Source: an uncultured Coriobacteriaceae bacterium (GTDB taxonomy: Bacteria; Actinomycetota; Coriobacteriia; Coriobacteriales; Eggerthellaceae). From it: a stretch of 7,757 nucleotides of DNA. Both the position numbers and the translations under genes were made by a program. Every line of letters starts with the position of its first letter. Within the stretch, counting starts at the first letter, position 1. Shown in pieces: positions 1 to 6,953 of the stretch. The notes under the pieces were generated by a model. The model did no database searches. It was not told the origin of the DNA and saw nothing but the letters and a program-made list of their open reading frames with translations. Where the stretch lies: assembly GCA_900552365.1 (NCBI GenBank), contig URZP01000064.1:1-7757 (forward strand), in the 5' to 3' direction.

Positions 1-37
1 AAAAAAGAAAGGCGTGGTCCCTGAAAAGGGCCACGCC
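1..37 (-). terminator. Rho-independent terminator of the leftward PNPOx-like gene
   Basis: Read on the minus strand, a 10-bp GC-rich stem (arms at 28-37 and 11-20, with one bulged or mismatched base) encloses a short T-rich loop. It is followed by a T-rich tract, TTTCTTTTTT, complementary to positions 1-10. The T tract lies only on the leftward side, so the site ends transcripts coming from the gene at 174-572. It stands about 135 bases beyond that gene's stop codon. It also marks the left edge of the window, so any gene beyond it is not visible. Confidence 0.85.
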
Positions 38-173
38 TTATTTGCGACAAGCCATTTGCGGCTGCGGCGGTTGCTGACGGCGAAGTTGAAGCTCTTGCTG
101 TGCTTAAGCCAGCTTTGACCAGCCGTTTTGCCGCCGAGGTGTTTAAACAGGTTGCGACCGGGAATCGAGCGAG

Positions 174-572
174 CTACAGAACCTTGCGGGGCTCGGCCGT
201 GAAACTGTAGAAGGTTGCAGTGACGTTGTCCAGGCGCATGGCGCAGGTGTTGCCGTCGCCCGCCTTGTACATGGCTTGCAGGTTGGGGTACTCGTCCAGG
301 ATCTTCTGCTCGATAACCGGGTCGTTGGTGTCGACGCCGTCGGCCTCGATGCGCACCCACTGGCTACCGTCGGTTGCGAAGTCGCAGATCGCCAAACGCG
401 GATGCGCCGCGATTTCCTTCGCCACGTTCTTGGTGCGGCCGGTCTGGATGTAGAACTTGCCGTCGATCAGCGAGAAGGTTCCGAACGGGCGAACCTGCGG
501 GTTGCCCTCTTCATCGACGGTTGCCAGGTAGTAGGTCTCGTTCTTCTTCATGAATTCCAAAAGCTCTTCCAT
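174..572 (-). CDS. Small pyridoxamine 5'-phosphate oxidase-like (PNPOx-fold) flavin-binding family protein
   Basis: The 132-residue product reads like the short single-domain PNPOx-like proteins (COG5015-type, split-barrel FMN-binding fold). Visible family features are an N-terminal helix (residues 1-11), the strand YLATVDEEGNPQVRPFG (about 14-31), the strand FYIQTGRTKNVAKEI (about 40-54), the HPRLAICDF strand (about 57-65), and a C-terminal EPRKVL tail. Members usually bind FMN or a related flavin in the cytosol; substrates are mostly unknown, and nothing here indicates pyridoxal phosphate synthesis. The start is well fixed: AAGGAGG (complement of 577-583) lies four bases before the ATG. It appears monocistronic, with its own promoter near 608-636 and a terminator at 1-37, and diverges from gatC. 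Family assignment is fairly sure; the specific reaction is not known. Confidence 0.85.
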   Translation of the reverse strand: MEELLEFMKKNETYYLATVDEEGNPQVRPFGTFSLIDGKFYIQTGRTKNVAKEIAAHPRLAICDFATDGSQWVRIEADGVDTNDPVIEQKILDEYPNLQAMYKAGDGNTCAMRLDNVTATFYSFTAEPRKVL

Positions 573-607
573 GGATCCTCCTTCGATTGGGGTTCGGAAA
601 CAAGACG

Positions 608-636
608 ATTATAGTGCGTTCCGGCAAACTTATTGA
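608..636 (-). promoter_or_regulatory. Promoter of the PNPOx-like gene
   Basis: On the minus strand a perfect -10 hexamer TATAAT (complement of 608-613) is preceded, after a 17-base spacer, by TCAATA (complement of 631-636), which matches three of six bases of the -35 consensus. Transcription would start near 600, giving a leader of about 30 bases that contains the strong Shine-Dalgarno site. Call rests on sequence match alone. Confidence 0.55.
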
Positions 637-828
637 GGTGATAGCGACACTTCCGAGGTCGTGTGGAAAACGGTCGCGAGTTTGGATGCGAGGCTCCTGG
701 CGTGGGCGTTGGGATTAAGGTTTCGGGTGGCTCGCGCCGGTTGTGTGCGGTCGTGCCCGTTCGTGAGCCCGACCTCCTGTGTTAATACTGGCGATTGGTC
801 GGCCCGACGGGTGCTTGGCGGCGTCATT
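637..828. other. GC-rich spacer between divergent genes, no gene recognised
   Basis: This is the middle of the roughly 350-base gap between the divergent PNPOx-like gene and gatC. A 73-codon open frame crosses it on the plus strand (661-882), but its product has no recognisable family features and it has no good ribosome site. Two inverted repeats are visible. One is an 8-bp arm pair with one mismatch, GGTCGTGC (749-756) with GCCCGACC (767-774). The other is an 11-base near-palindrome GTCGG-C-CCGAC (798-808), about 20 bases upstream of the gatC extended -10. Either could be a protein-binding site, but neither matches an operator known to me. No tRNA or riboswitch core was found. Confidence 0.4.
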
Positions 829-837
829 TGCTATCAT
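829..837 (+). promoter_or_regulatory. Putative extended -10 promoter of gatCAB
   Basis: TGCTATCAT (829-837) fits the extended -10 pattern TGnTATAAT with one mismatch. No good -35 hexamer lies 16-18 bases upstream, which is tolerated in extended -10 promoters. Transcription would begin near 844, giving a leader of about 85 bases before the gatC ATG, with a hairpin at 857-879 inside it. Confidence 0.4.
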
Positions 838-856
838 GAGCGGGTTAAACTAGCCT

Positions 857-879
857 GCGCTGCGTCGTGCACGCGGCGC
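857..879 (+). other. Strong hairpin in the predicted gatC 5' leader
   Basis: GCGCTGCGT (857-865) pairs with ACGCGGCGC (871-879) over nine base pairs, one of them a G-U wobble, around the five-base loop CGTGC. No T tract follows, so it is not a rho-independent terminator. It lies 49 bases before the gatC ATG and would not cover the ribosome site at 911-919. It could stabilise the 5' end of the mRNA or be a protein-binding element. The pairing is plain in the sequence; the function is unknown. Confidence 0.45.
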
Positions 880-928
880 TAACAGCCAAGTAATCGTTCC
901 CATCGTTTATGAAAGCAGGTTCGTGCAG

Positions 929-1240
929 ATGACCCAGCATGTGTCAGAACACGATGTGCGTGATATCGCCGAATACACGCGCATCCACCTGGACGATTCC
1001 GAGGTCGCTCAGATGACCGTCGATTTGAATAACATCATCGACAGCCTGAAGCCCATCACCGAATACGATCTTGAGGGCGTCGAGCCCACGTTCCATCCCA
1101 TCGGAAGCCTTTCCAACGTCATGCGCGACGACGTCGAGGTGCCCGGTTTCTCTCAGGAAACGGCGCTCGAGAACGCTCCCAAGCAGCAGGATGGCTACTT
1201 CCTCATCCCGTCGATCCTTGGCGAGGGAGGCGATCGCTAA
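929..1240 (+). CDS. gatC: Asp-tRNA(Asn)/Glu-tRNA(Gln) amidotransferase subunit C
   Basis: GatC is the small subunit that wraps around and stabilises GatA and GatB in the cytosolic amidotransferase. The 103-residue product has the family length (about 95-100) and pattern: an N-terminal helical part with DIAEYTRIHLDDSEVAQ (family form: LA.L.L.EEE), then the L..I..L....EYDLEGVEPTFHP segment, a conserved MRDDV-like motif, and a C-terminal APKQQDGYFLIPSIL tail close to the usual AP....G.F.VP.VL. I chose ATG at 929 because GAAAGCAGG (911-919) lies nine bases before it; the in-frame GTG at 923 would leave only three. It is first in the gatCAB operon; its stop codon shares one base with the gatA start (TAATG), suggesting translational coupling. 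Confidence 0.95.
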   Translation: MTQHVSEHDVRDIAEYTRIHLDDSEVAQMTVDLNNIIDSLKPITEYDLEGVEPTFHPIGSLSNVMRDDVEVPGFSQETALENAPKQQDGYFLIPSILGEGGDR

Positions 1241-2739
1241 TGGCAGCTCAGAACGATTTCGCAACCATGGGCGTCCGTCAGATCCAGACCGGTCTGGCCA
1301 ACAAGGAGTTCTCGGCACGTGAGGTCGCCCAGGCTTCGCTTGCGCGCATTGCCACGGTCGACGCCGATGTCCACGCGTTCCTCGAGGTCACCGACGAGCT
1401 TGCGTTTGCCAAGGCCGCCGAGCTGGACGCCGCCATCGCCAACGGCACCTTCGCCAAGATGGGCCCCCTTGCCGGTGTGCCCGTCGCATTCAAGGACAAC
1501 ATGAACCAGATCGGCACGCATACCACGTGCTCGTCTAGGATGCTCGAGAACTACGTCTCGCCCTTCACTGCGACGTGCGTCGCCCGCACCGTCAACGCCG
1601 GCGGTATCCCGCTGGGCAAGCTGAACATGGACGAGTTCGCGTTCGGTTCTTCCACTGAAACCTCCGCCTTCGGCCCCACCAAGAACCCGTGGGATCTTTC
1701 CCGCGTTCCCGGCGGCTCTTCGGGTGGCAGCGCTGCTGCTGTTGCGGCCGGTCTTGCAACTGTCACGTTGGGTTCCGACACCGGCGGTTCTATCCGTCAG
1801 CCGGGCAGCTTCTGCGGCGTCGTCGCGGTCAAGCCCACCTACGGTATGGTTTCCCGTTATGGCGTCGTCGCCTTTGGCAGCTCGCTTGACCAGGTCGGTC
1901 CGTTCGCTCGCTCGGTTGAGGACGCAGCCCTTGCGCTTAATGCCATCACCGGTCACGACCCGCTGGACGCAACCAGCCAGGATGTCCGCACCGACTTCAC
2001 CGCTAACTTGGCCGAGGGCGTGCGCGGCATGAAGATCGGCCTGGTCCGCGAGTTCATGGAAGCTGAGGGCCTGCAGCCCGAGGTTCGCGCGAAGATCGAG
2101 GACGCCGCCGAGCAGCTGCGTCAGCTTGGTGCCGAGATCGTCGAGGTCGACCTTCCCAATGCCAAGGCCGCCATCAGCGCATACTACGTGCTTGGCCCGT
2201 GCGAGGCTTTCTCGAACCTGTCTCGCTTTGACTCGGTCCGTTACGGCTACTGCGCCGAGGGCCATGCCGATCTGGGCGGCCAGTACGAGGAATCACGCGC
2301 GAAGGGCTTCGGCATCGAGGCGCGCCGTCGCATCATGCTGGGCAGCTACCTGCTTTCCGCGGGCGTGTACGAGAAGTACTACTACCCGGCGCAGCAGGTG
2401 CGTACCCTCATCACGAACGACTATATCGAGGCTTACAAGAAGTGCGACTGCATCTTGGCCCCGGCTGCTCCGCGTACCGCGTTCAAGTTCGGCGAGATCT
2501 CCGACCCCACGTCGATGTACCTTTCCGACATGTTCACCATTTCCATCAACATCGCCGGCAACGGCGGCATGAGCATGCCTTTGGGCCTGGGTGCCGAAAG
2601 CGGGCTGCCGGTTGGCGCTCAGCTTATCGCGCCGCAGTTCAAGGACCAGAACATGCTGCGTGTCGCTGCCGCGCTCGAGACCGTCTACGGTAAGGTGCCC
2701 GTTGCGCCTGCGTTCGCAACGGCAAAGGGGGCTAACTAA
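1240..2739 (+). CDS. gatA: Asp-tRNA(Asn)/Glu-tRNA(Gln) amidotransferase subunit A (glutamine amidase)
   Basis: GatA hydrolyses glutamine and supplies ammonia, which is channelled to GatB for converting Glu-tRNA(Gln) or Asp-tRNA(Asn) to the cognate amide. The 499-residue product is a full-length amidase-signature enzyme (family about 480-500). The Ser-cisSer-Lys triad is intact by motif: K85 in PVAFKDN, S160 in the PGGSSGGSAAA loop, and nucleophile S184 in GSDTGGSIRQP, the same spacing as K79/S154/S178 of Staphylococcus aureus GatA. The signature continues with FCGVVAVKPTYGMVSRYG (191-208). The C-terminal part holds YLLSAGVYEKYY and the conserved end region SMPLGLGAESGLPVGAQLIAP. GGGAGG at 1225-1230 inside gatC serves as ribosome site, and the start overlaps the gatC stop by one base. 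Its own stop overlaps gatB in the same way. Confidence 0.97.
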   Translation: MAAQNDFATMGVRQIQTGLANKEFSAREVAQASLARIATVDADVHAFLEVTDELAFAKAAELDAAIANGTFAKMGPLAGVPVAFKDNMNQIGTHTTCSSRMLENYVSPFTATCVARTVNAGGIPLGKLNMDEFAFGSSTETSAFGPTKNPWDLSRVPGGSSGGSAAAVAAGLATVTLGSDTGGSIRQPGSFCGVVAVKPTYGMVSRYGVVAFGSSLDQVGPFARSVEDAALALNAITGHDPLDATSQDVRTDFTANLAEGVRGMKIGLVREFMEAEGLQPEVRAKIEDAAEQLRQLGAEIVEVDLPNAKAAISAYYVLGPCEAFSNLSRFDSVRYGYCAEGHADLGGQYEESRAKGFGIEARRRIMLGSYLLSAGVYEKYYYPAQQVRTLITNDYIEAYKKCDCILAPAAPRTAFKFGEISDPTSMYLSDMFTISINIAGNGGMSMPLGLGAESGLPVGAQLIAPQFKDQNMLRVAAALETVYGKVPVAPAFATAKGAN

Positions 2740-4322
2740 TGAAGAAGCTCAACGAAGTTCTTGAGGATTGGGAGGCCGTCATCGGCCTTGAGGTCCATAC
2801 CGAGCTGACCACCCTTGAGACCAAGATGTTCTGCGGCTGTAAGCTTGAGTTCGGCGCAGCCCCGAACACGCACACCTGCCCGGTTTGCCTGGGTCTTCCC
2901 GGTGCGCTGCCCGTGCCGAACAAGGCCGCTATCGAAAGCATCGTGCTGGCCGGCCTGGCCACCAACTGCGACATCGAGAAGCACACGATGTTTTACCGCA
3001 AGGGCTACATCTATCCCGACATGTCGAAGAACTTCCAGACCACCCAAGGTCCGAAAGCCTTCTGCATGCGCGGTCATCTTGATCTTGACGTTGACGGCAA
3101 GGCCGCCGGCGAGCGTTATCGCCTGAACGACCTGGCCGAGGGCGAGTCCACCGAGAACATCGTGCGCACCGCCGACGGCTACACCGCGCATGTGGGCATC
3201 ACCCGCATCCACATGGAGGAAGACGCGGGCAAGATGATCCACATCGGCGGCGACGAGGGCCGCATCGCCGGTGCCACGCATTCCCTGGTCGATTACAACC
3301 GCGCGGGCACGCCGCTTATCGAGTTGGTCACCGAGCCCGATCTGCGCACGCCTGAAGAGGCGCGTCTGTTCATGCAGAAGCTGCGCCAGATCTTCCTGGC
3401 AATCGGCATTTCCGACTGCTCCATGGAGGAGGGCTCCATGCGCTGCGACGGTAACGTGTCGCTGCGTCGTCGCGGTTCCACCACGCTTGGCACCAAAACC
3501 GAGCTTAAGAACCTCAACAGCTTCAAGAGCTTGCATGACGGCCTTGAGTACGAGATTTGTCGACAGGCCCAGGTTCTTGAGGAGGGCGGTCAGATCTATC
3601 AGGAAACCCGTCACTGGGATCCGTCCATGAAGCACACCATCGTGATGCGCGTGAAGGAAACGGCGGACGACTATCGCATGTTCCCCGATCCCGACCTTGC
3701 TCCGTATGACCTGAGCGATGAGTTCATCGAGAACGTGCGCGCCAAGCTTCCTGAACTGCCCGATCAGAAGGCCGCTCGTTACGCCGCCGATTTCGGCCTG
3801 TCCGCATACGACGCCCGTCACTTGGTTGAGCAGCCCTTCACGGTTGAGCTGTTCGAGGGCGGCATGAAGGTTGCCGCCGATGCGGGCAAGGATGTTGCAA
3901 AGCTGGCCAAGCCGCTTGCCAACCTGGCGCTGAACGACGTTACCGCCTACGTGAACGCCAACGACGGCGTTGACTTCGCTTCTATGCCGTTGACGCCTGC
4001 TCGCGCCGTCGAGCTGGTCGAGCTTCTTGCTGACGACACCATTTCGTCGAAGCAGGCCAAGGAAGTGTTCGCCGCGGTGCTTGACGAAGACAAGGACCCT
4101 GCTGCCATCGTTGAAGAGCGCGGTATGAAGCAGGTCTCCGACACGGGTGCCCTTGAGGCTATTGTCGACGAGATCATCGCCGCCAACCCCGACGAGGTTG
4201 CCCGCTACAAAGAGGGCAATACCAAGCTCATCGGCTTCTTCGTCGGCCAGTGCATGAAGGCTTCGAAGGGGCAGGGCAACCCCAAGCTGCTGAACCAGCT
4301 TATTGCCAAGAAGCTGGGCTAG
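2739..4322 (+). CDS. gatB: Asp-tRNA(Asn)/Glu-tRNA(Gln) amidotransferase subunit B
   Basis: GatB binds the misacylated tRNA, phosphorylates its side-chain carboxylate with ATP and amidates it with ammonia from GatA. The 527-residue product shows the family in order: WEAVIGLEVHTEL (11-23), zinc-site cysteines C32, C34, C47 and C50 (FCGC...CPVC), RKGYIYPDMSKNFQ, HMEEDAGK (159-166), VDYNRAGTPLIELVTEPD (184-201), MEEGSMRCDGNVSLR (229-243), TELKNLNSFKSL and DDYRMFPDPDL (310-320). The C-terminal third is the helical/YqeY-like tail, ending IGFFVGQCMKASKGQGNPKLL. It is about 50 residues longer than the usual 475-480, in part because of an insertion near residues 103-152. AAAGGGGG (2724-2731) precedes the ATG, which overlaps the gatA stop by one base. 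Last gene of the operon. Confidence 0.97.
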   Translation: MKKLNEVLEDWEAVIGLEVHTELTTLETKMFCGCKLEFGAAPNTHTCPVCLGLPGALPVPNKAAIESIVLAGLATNCDIEKHTMFYRKGYIYPDMSKNFQTTQGPKAFCMRGHLDLDVDGKAAGERYRLNDLAEGESTENIVRTADGYTAHVGITRIHMEEDAGKMIHIGGDEGRIAGATHSLVDYNRAGTPLIELVTEPDLRTPEEARLFMQKLRQIFLAIGISDCSMEEGSMRCDGNVSLRRRGSTTLGTKTELKNLNSFKSLHDGLEYEICRQAQVLEEGGQIYQETRHWDPSMKHTIVMRVKETADDYRMFPDPDLAPYDLSDEFIENVRAKLPELPDQKAARYAADFGLSAYDARHLVEQPFTVELFEGGMKVAADAGKDVAKLAKPLANLALNDVTAYVNANDGVDFASMPLTPARAVELVELLADDTISSKQAKEVFAAVLDEDKDPAAIVEERGMKQVSDTGALEAIVDEIIAANPDEVARYKEGNTKLIGFFVGQCMKASKGQGNPKLLNQLIAKKLG

Positions 4323-4348
4323 TCTGTCTGGTCCCACGGATCTTTTCG

Positions 4349-4390
4349 CGCTCGATGTGAGGTTTTGCGCCTTGCATCGAGCGTTTTTTT
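4349..4390 (+). terminator. Rho-independent terminator of the gatCAB operon
   Basis: CGCTCGATG (4349-4357) pairs perfectly with CATCGAGCG (4375-4383), and seven T residues follow at once (4384-4390). A small inner pairing, AGG with CCT, shortens the loop. It stands 26 bases after the gatB stop and separates gatCAB from the cyd operon. Confidence 0.93.
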
Positions 4391-4406
4391 GTTCTGCAAC
4401 GGCTAG

Positions 4407-4434
4407 CTATAGTAAATAATAATAGAAACTATTA
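4407..4434 (+). promoter_or_regulatory. AT-rich promoter/operator region of the cyd operon with inverted repeats
   Basis: An AT-rich island, sharply different from its GC-rich surroundings, lies between the gatB terminator and cydA. It contains the perfect inverted repeat TAATAG-AAA-CTATTA (4420-4434), the small palindrome CTATAG (4407-4412), and a second arm pair ATAGT (4409-4413) with ACTAT (4428-4432). Several -10-like hexamers fall here (TATAGT 4408-4413, TAATAA 4417-4422), each with only a weak -35. The start of transcription would be near 4420-4430, leaving a leader of about 85 bases. The repeat is not a standard FNR, Rex or ArcA site as I know them; the binding protein is unknown. Confidence 0.45.
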
Positions 4435-4513
4435 CCAATAAGTCTTCCATTCCGGCCCAGAGCGATGTAGCATTTGAGACAGATTCCAAAAGCAGCTACT
4501 AGAGGGGGTTGGG

Positions 4514-5929
4514 ATGGAAGCATTGACCGATGTTGTGCTGCTCTCGCGCATCCAGTTCGCGCTGACGGTGGCATATCATTTCATCTTCGTGCCGCTGTCG
4601 ATCGGCCTTGGCTTGATCACAGCTATCTTTGCAACTAAGTACTATCGCAGCAATGACGAGAAGGACGGCGATGCGATGCGCTTTTGGGTGCGCATCTTCA
4701 CCGCGACGTTCGCGATCGGCGTTGCCACGGGCATCACGATGGAATTCTCGTTCGGCACCAACTGGGCCGACTATTCCCGTTTCGTGGGCGACATCTTCGG
4801 TGCTCCGCTTGCTGCTGAAGCCCTGTTCGCGTTTTTCCTGGAGTCCGTCTTCCTGGGCGTGCTGCTGTTCGGGCGCAACAAGGTGTCGCGCAAGTTCTAC
4901 ACGGTGTCGGCATGGCTGGTCTGGATCGGCTCGTGCCTGAGCGCCCTTTGGATCCTCATCGCTAATTCGTGGATGCAGACTCCTGCCGGTGCCGAGCTTG
5001 CTTCTGATGGCTCGAAGGCGATCATCACCGACTTCATCGCAGCAGCGTTCAACCCTTCCACGTTGCCGCGCTACACCCATGTGGTAGTCGCCTTGCTGAT
5101 CTTGGGCTCCTTCGCCGCTATGTGCGTGGGCGCCTGGTATATGCTGAAGGGCAGGCATGCTGACTTTGCTATGAAGACCGTGCGCGTGGGTGCGGTGGTT
5201 GGCATCGTGGCCTCGTGCGCGCTGATCGTGACGGCGCACGCTTCGGCCGTTCAAGTTTCCGAGGAACAGCCGACGAAGCTTGCCATGATGGAGGGCATGT
5301 ACGCCGACGAGGTGCCTTCGCTGTATGCCGTCGGTTGGGTCGACGAAGAGAACAAACAGGTCATCGCACCGTTTTCGATTCCCGGCGGGACCAGTTTCCT
5401 TGCGACGGGTACGTGGGACACTGAGTATCAGGGCTTGGACTCCCTTGCGAAGACCGAGCGTTACGGGGATCTTGACGTGGAAAACGCCCCAGTCAATTTG
5501 GTATTCCAGTCGTACCACCTGATGGTTGCCATGTACGGCTTGATCATGGTCACGGTGATTCTGGCGATCGTGTTTTCATTCCGCGACGGCAAGATCCGTT
5601 CCATGAAGTGGCTTCAGAAGCTGCTGGTGATCTCGCCGTTGTTCCCGTTCCTTGCCATTCAGGTTGGTTGGATCACGGCGGAAGTGGGACGTCAGCCGTG
5701 GGTTGTATATCCGGGCGTGTCAAGCCCCGATGGTGTTGCTTTGCTTACGCAGAACGCCATATCGCAGTCCGTTTCTGCTCCTGAGCTGCTGACGACGTTG
5801 GCTTTGTTCGCGGTGGTGTATGTGTTCCTGTTCGCTGGGTGGGTTCGCGTGATTTCTCATCTTATCAAGCGCGGCCCGGTTTCCGAGATGGCTGAATCCG
5901 CGAAGCACGCGGTGAAGGACGGTGAGTAG
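4514..5929 (+). CDS. cydA: Cytochrome bd quinol oxidase subunit I
   Basis: CydA holds the three hemes and the quinol site of the membrane-bound cytochrome bd oxidase, which reduces oxygen to water with quinol electrons and works at low oxygen. The 471-residue product is full length for the short Q-loop type. Key residues are present: H22 (equivalent to E. coli H19, heme ligand), E102 and E110 in AEALFAFFLES (E. coli E99/E107), H189 in PRYTHV (H186), M337 in SYHLMVAMYG (M393), and GRQPW (392-396). The Q-loop carries EEQPTKLAMMEG with K255 and E260, matching the quinol-binding lysine and glutamate. About nine membrane segments are seen, the first at 11-41. The ATG is preceded by AGAGGGGG (4501-4508). 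It is first gene of the operon with cydB one base downstream. No cydDC assembly transporter genes are in view. Confidence 0.97.
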   Translation: MEALTDVVLLSRIQFALTVAYHFIFVPLSIGLGLITAIFATKYYRSNDEKDGDAMRFWVRIFTATFAIGVATGITMEFSFGTNWADYSRFVGDIFGAPLAAEALFAFFLESVFLGVLLFGRNKVSRKFYTVSAWLVWIGSCLSALWILIANSWMQTPAGAELASDGSKAIITDFIAAAFNPSTLPRYTHVVVALLILGSFAAMCVGAWYMLKGRHADFAMKTVRVGAVVGIVASCALIVTAHASAVQVSEEQPTKLAMMEGMYADEVPSLYAVGWVDEENKQVIAPFSIPGGTSFLATGTWDTEYQGLDSLAKTERYGDLDVENAPVNLVFQSYHLMVAMYGLIMVTVILAIVFSFRDGKIRSMKWLQKLLVISPLFPFLAIQVGWITAEVGRQPWVVYPGVSSPDGVALLTQNAISQSVSAPELLTTLALFAVVYVFLFAGWVRVISHLIKRGPVSEMAESAKHAVKDGE

Positions 5930-5930
5930 C

Positions 5931-6953
5931 ATGAGCTTCCTTGCAGTGTTGTGGTTCTTCCTGATCTTCGTGCTGATTGCTGGGTACTTTGTTCTTGATG
6001 GCTTCGACCTGGGTGTGGGTGTTTTGTACCGCGCGTTGGCGAAGAACGAGTCCGAGCGCGCTTTGCTGCGCCGCAGCATCGGGCCGGTGTGGGACGGCAA
6101 CGAGGTGTGGCTGCTTACGGCGGGTGGCGCGCTGTTCGCGGCGTTCCCGGCTGCGTATGCCACGACGTTCTCGGGTTTCTACCTGGCGGTCATACTGGTG
6201 CTGTTCGGCCTGATCGTCCGCGCGGTTTCGCTGGAGTTCCGCGCTTACGACCCACAGTGGGGGCGTGTGTGGGATGCGTGCTTCGTGGTGGGCTCGTTCC
6301 TGCCGGCGCTGCTTTTGGGCGTGGCGTTGGGCAATGTCGTCGCCGGCATCCCCATGGCTGCCAACGGCGATTACGCAGGCGTTCCTTTGCTGGGATTGCT
6401 CTCCCCGTTCACGCTGACGGCTGGCCTTCTGGGTTTCGCGATGTGCCTTTCCGCTGGTGCGGCATGGGCGGCGCTGAAAGTTCGTCAGGGTTCTGACGTC
6501 CATGCTCGGGCCGAGAAGCTGCGTTGCTCGTTCCAGATCGCTGCGATCGTCGTGTTCGCGCTGGCCACGGTGCTGGTGTTTGCGGTCGTTCGCCCTGAGT
6601 TCGCGCCCGGCATGCTTGCGGCAAGCGCCGTGTTCGCCGTTGCATTCGTCGGTTGCATGGCCGCCTCCATTGCGCTGGGCGGGAAGGGCGCCGATCTGCC
6701 CGCGTTCATCCTGCAGTCGGTCGCTGCGGTTTGCCTGGTTGCGTTAAGTGCGACCACGCTGTTCCCGAATCTGGTAGTGGCTGCTCCTGGCAGTGTTGGT
6801 GCCTCTATCACGCTGATGAGCGCCGCCTCGTCCGATACCTCGCTTGCGTGGATGACGGGGATCGCATGCGTGGGCGTGCCGCTGGTGCTGGTTTATCACG
6901 TCATCGCGTATCGTGTGTTCGCGGGGCGCTTGGATGACGAGGGTGTGGCTTAA
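5931..6953 (+). CDS. cydB: Cytochrome bd quinol oxidase subunit II
   Basis: CydB is the membrane partner of CydA and carries no heme in most species but supports proton delivery and complex stability. The 340-residue product is of normal length (about 335-380) and closely follows the family: VLDGFDLGVGVLYR (21-34, D23 and D26), GPVWDGNEVWLLTAGGALFAAFP (51-73; D55 corresponds to the proton-path D58 of E. coli), then FSGFYLAVILVLFGLIVRAVSLEFR. Eight or nine hydrophobic segments run through to the C-terminus. I chose ATG at 5931, one base after the cydA stop, with GGTGAG (5921-5926) and AAGGA (5915-5919) upstream. An in-frame GTG at 5922, overlapping cydA, would leave almost no spacing to AAGGA. 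The stop codon TAA is followed directly by the ATG of a small membrane-protein ORF. Confidence 0.97.
   Translation: MSFLAVLWFFLIFVLIAGYFVLDGFDLGVGVLYRALAKNESERALLRRSIGPVWDGNEVWLLTAGGALFAAFPAAYATTFSGFYLAVILVLFGLIVRAVSLEFRAYDPQWGRVWDACFVVGSFLPALLLGVALGNVVAGIPMAANGDYAGVPLLGLLSPFTLTAGLLGFAMCLSAGAAWAALKVRQGSDVHARAEKLRCSFQIAAIVVFALATVLVFAVVRPEFAPGMLAASAVFAVAFVGCMAASIALGGKGADLPAFILQSVAAVCLVALSATTLFPNLVVAAPGSVGASITLMSAASSDTSLAWMTGIACVGVPLVLVYHVIAYRVFAGRLDDEGVA

Noticed and set aside
724..740. GGGTGGCTCGCG resembling the T-box core AGGGTGGNACCGCG ahead of gatC
   Set aside because: The core is broken (one base missing and the A absent), there is no following terminator with a T tract, no stem I specifier structure was seen, and it lies upstream of the best promoter candidate.
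661..882. 73-codon plus-strand open frame in the divergent intergenic region
   Set aside because: No ribosome site, no recognisable protein features, runs through the gatC promoter and hairpin; composition explains its openness.
923..928. Upstream GTG start for gatC
   Set aside because: Only three bases from the GCAGG ribosome site; ATG at 929 has proper spacing.
2736..4337. Very long minus-strand open frame (533 codons) opposite gatB
   Set aside because: It is the mirror of a GC-rich gene whose plus-strand product is unmistakably GatB; the antisense product is low in family-like features. The same applies to long antisense frames at 1237-2265 (gatA) and 4499-5518 (cydA).
5922..5930. GTG start for cydB overlapping the end of cydA
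   Set aside because: Only two bases separate it from AAGGA; ATG at 5931 has better spacing and begins the usual CydB N-terminus.
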